Below are positions 40,386-42,631 of a stretch of 42,631 bases of DNA, in pieces. A program made the translations under genes and the position numbers. The DNA comes from Mediterranea sp. An20 (GTDB taxonomy: Bacteria; Bacteroidota; Bacteroidia; Bacteroidales; Bacteroidaceae): contig NZ_NFJV01000031.1 of NCBI RefSeq assembly GCF_002160055.1, positions 1 to 42,631 of the forward strand, given 5' to 3'. Within the stretch, counting starts at the first letter, position 1, and each line of letters starts with the position of its first letter. The notes below the pieces were generated by a model. It saw only the letters and a list, made by a program, of their open reading frames with translations. It was not told the DNA's origin and ran no database searches.

Positions 40386-42108
40386 CTTCTTTCCAGTTGG
40401 GTTTGATGTCTTCTATCTGGAGTTGCACTTCACCTCTTTTGTGGGTATTTTCTTCGATGGTGTAGCAGATGTCAAACGAGCGTTTGGTCTTGATGAAGCG
40501 TACGTGTGAGCTTTGTCCGAAAGCAATGCCGTTCATCACATTGTTCGACTGGTTGTCTACCAATTCCAGCTTGATGTGTTCCTGTTCGCGGCCCACTACC
40601 TTGCTGGTCCCATAGTCGTAAACATTGTGTGTGCAGAAGATAGGTTTTACGTTTTCCGGTCCGAAGGGATTAAACTTCTTCAGGTCGCTGAAGAACTTGG
40701 GTGTGATATCACGGAAGTTTATCTCGGCATTAATGTCAATGACAGCACTGGTCTGTTCGGGCAATATATGCTGCGACACAAATTGCTCAAAACGTTGTGT
40801 GAAAGCAGGCACATTTTCCACCTTCATCGACAGTCCGGCAGCGTAAGTATGCCCGCCGAAGCTTTCCAACAGGTCGCGGCAGTATTCAATGGCTTTGTAG
40901 ACATCGAAGCCCGACACGGAACGTGCCGAGCCTGTGGCCAGTCCTCCAGTGCGGGTGAGTACCACGGCAGGCCGGTAGTAAATCTCCGTCAGGCGTGATG
41001 CCACGATACCTATGACGCCGCGGTGCCATGCTTCGTTGTAGAGCACGATGGAACGTCGGTGAGCAAAATGCGTCAGCCCTTCCACAATATGGTTGGCTTC
41101 TTCGGTCATCGTCTTGTCCAGATCCTTGCGCGTTTCGTTGTAACCGTTGATGCGCCGTGCCTTTTCGAGGGCAGTCGAAAAGTCCTTTTCCGTTAGCAGG
41201 TCCACGGCCTCCTTCCCGTTTTGTATTCGTCCGGATGCGTTGATACGTGGTCCTATCTTGAAGACAATATCGCTCACTGTCAGTTCTTTGTCTGTCAGTC
41301 CACACACATCAATAATGGCTTTCAGCCCTACGCTGGGGTTGGAATTGAGTTGTTTTAGTCCGTGGAAGGCGAGAATGCGGTTTTCGCCCATGATGGGCAC
41401 AATGTCCGATGCGATGCTCACCGCCACCAGGTCCAACAGAGGAATGAGGTGGTGGAACTCGATGCCGTTGCTCAGTGCGAATGCCTGCATGAACTTGAAG
41501 CCTACGCCGCAGCCCGACAAGTGTTCGTAGGGATAGGTGTTGTCTTCGCGTTTGGCATTAAGTATGGCTACAGCGGGGGGCAATACGTCGTCGGGCACAT
41601 GGTGGTCGCAGATAATGAAGTCTATTCCCTTTTCGCGGGCATAAGTTACTTCGTCTACAGCCTTAATGCCGCAGTCTAGCACGATAACCAGCTTGACACC
41701 TGTTTCGGCGGCATAGTCCACTCCTTTCATCGATACGCCATATCCCTCGTTGTAGCGGTCCGGGATATAGTAGTCGATGTTGGAGTAATACTGCTGGATG
41801 AATTTGTAAACCAGTGCCACGGCAGTAGTTCCGTCCACGTCATAATCTCCATAAATTAATATCCGTTCTTTCCTGCCCATAGCCTTGTTCAGGCGGTTTA
41901 CGGCCACGTCCATGTCTTTCATCAGGAACGGGTCGTGCAGGTCGGGCAACTGGGGGCGGAAGAATTTCCGTGCGGCTGCAACCGTGGTAATTCCCCGTTC
42001 CGTCAGTAGTCTGGCCAATATCGGACTAATGCCCAATGCTTGTGCCAGCTGCCGGCTTGCTTCTGCCTGTTGGGGTGTGATGGTAGGATAATTCCATTTG
42101 TACGTCAT
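40363..42108 (-). CDS. recJ: Single-stranded-DNA-specific exonuclease RecJ
   Basis: A 581-residue DHH-superfamily 5'-3' exonuclease acting with RecQ in recombination and repair. The metal-binding motifs are visible: YGDYDVDGTTA near residue 85, CDHHVPDD near 166, and GPRINASGRIQNG near 285; the C-terminal DHHA1 segment includes GGHTYAAGLSM near 420, followed by the OB domain. The overlap with recQ suggests coordinated synthesis of the two enzymes. The promoter is uncertain: TACCTTTA (minus strand, 42243-42250) is one base from TAnnTTTG. Confidence 0.96.
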   Translation of the reverse strand: MTYKWNYPTITPQQAEASRQLAQALGISPILARLLTERGITTVAAARKFFRPQLPDLHDPFLMKDMDVAVNRLNKAMGRKERILIYGDYDVDGTTAVALVYKFIQQYYSNIDYYIPDRYNEGYGVSMKGVDYAAETGVKLVIVLDCGIKAVDEVTYAREKGIDFIICDHHVPDDVLPPAVAILNAKREDNTYPYEHLSGCGVGFKFMQAFALSNGIEFHHLIPLLDLVAVSIASDIVPIMGENRILAFHGLKQLNSNPSVGLKAIIDVCGLTDKELTVSDIVFKIGPRINASGRIQNGKEAVDLLTEKDFSTALEKARRINGYNETRKDLDKTMTEEANHIVEGLTHFAHRRSIVLYNEAWHRGVIGIVASRLTEIYYRPAVVLTRTGGLATGSARSVSGFDVYKAIEYCRDLLESFGGHTYAAGLSMKVENVPAFTQRFEQFVSQHILPEQTSAVIDINAEINFRDITPKFFSDLKKFNPFGPENVKPIFCTHNVYDYGTSKVVGREQEHIKLELVDNQSNNVMNGIAFGQSSHVRFIKTKRSFDICYTIEENTHKRGEVQLQIEDIKPNWKEDEAGNRE

Positions 42109-42250
42109 TTTATATTTTGTTTTTTCTTTTTTCTTTCTTTAATCGCTGAAAACGGCCTCTCGGCATACTGTACGGGCACATTGCTTACGTGTCGAATCAA
42201 ATATTATTCCGTTCCGACAGGGCCTTTTGCTTCAACAAGTCGTAAAGGTA

Positions 42251-42631
42251 GCAAAAAGTATTGAGAAATATGGGACAATCGCATCAAAATTTTAGAATCA
42301 GTCTAAAATAGGTCACTCTGGCTCATCTCTGTGACAGATTTCATGCAGGTTGCCGCAAGGTAATTGCCGATGTGGTGAGCCTGTAAAGCTCAATGTTTGT
42401 TTATCACAGAAGTACATTCACCCATTTGTCATGACGAAACAATCAGAACTTCTCGGTGTATATAAGCAGAGGAGTGTGTATATTGTTGATAATCAGCGTT
42501 CTGCTCCTAATATAACGTGAGTTCGATATAAGGATTGAAATTATTCCTTTGAAAATTAGGAACATAGCGATAAAAGCATTAAATTTATAGTGTCCAAGTA
42601 TAACATTTAAGCAATTACCACTATGTTCTCA
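42251..42631. other. AT-rich region without a recognisable gene
   Basis: The last 380 bp contain no open frame that looks coding. GTCACTCTGGCTC...GTGAC can form a short hairpin near 42312-42335, and AGCAGA/TCTGCT words recur around 42465-42505. An ATG at 42623 begins a frame cut by the window edge, too short to judge. Composition is more AT-rich than the recJ side, which may mark the start of another genetic element. Confidence 0.4.

Overview
The window is chromosomal DNA from a member of the Bacteroidales, most likely Bacteroides or Phocaeicola; species cannot be told from the sequence. Evidence: many genes are preceded by the Bacteroidales sigma-factor promoter (TTG, about 19 bp, TAnnTTTG); Shine-Dalgarno sequences are mostly weak; biotin synthase is fused to the DAPA aminotransferase (BioB-BioA); DAHP synthase is fused to chorismate mutase; and there is a UpxY-type NusG-like antiterminator of the kind that starts Bacteroides capsule operons. 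No rRNA, tRNA, CRISPR array or complete insertion sequence was seen.

Layout. Positions 1-2473 hold two minus-strand PD-(D/E)XK-type genes: a partial Rpn-like protein and an AAA-ATPase/nuclease-like protein. Repeats and a large palindrome follow (2558-2958). A short capsule-like operon, read leftwards (5263 to 2973), has upxY, an unrecognised gene in the usual upxZ position, an initiating sugar transferase and a small unknown gene. Upstream lies a 210-bp segment bounded by 25-bp inverted repeats; it contains one good promoter, which here points away from the operon, so it looks like a phase-variable promoter caught OFF. Next come a membrane GT2 glycosyltransferase and a complete biotin operon (bioBA-bioF-bioG-bioC-bioD, minus strand).

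From 13.4 to 20 kb the plus strand carries proS, a small HicB-like protein, the polyphosphate pair ppk1 and ppx, an MFS exporter and two small paralogous lipoproteins. A minus-strand LysM/periplasmic-binding-like gene and an outer-membrane beta-barrel gene (21.4-23.9 kb) are divergent from uvrA, ybaK-type deacylase and a POT-family peptide transporter (24.2-29.1 kb).

From 29.6 kb everything is on the minus strand: dnaG, an overlapping DUF4160/DUF2442 pair, and the aromatic amino acid operon pheA-aminotransferase-DAHP synthase/chorismate mutase-tyrA. That operon has a leader with every part of a classical transcription attenuator: a 28-codon ORF packed with Phe and Tyr codons, an intrinsic terminator just before pheA, and an 8-nt segment able to pair with the terminator's 5' arm. 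The last block is recJ, recQ, a TPR gene and an EEP-family lipoprotein. The final 0.5 kb is AT-rich with no recognisable gene.

The two most notable signals are the Phe/Tyr attenuator (36301-36553) and the OFF-oriented invertible promoter (5413-5622). Several families of dispersed palindromic or tandem intergenic repeats also recur through the window.
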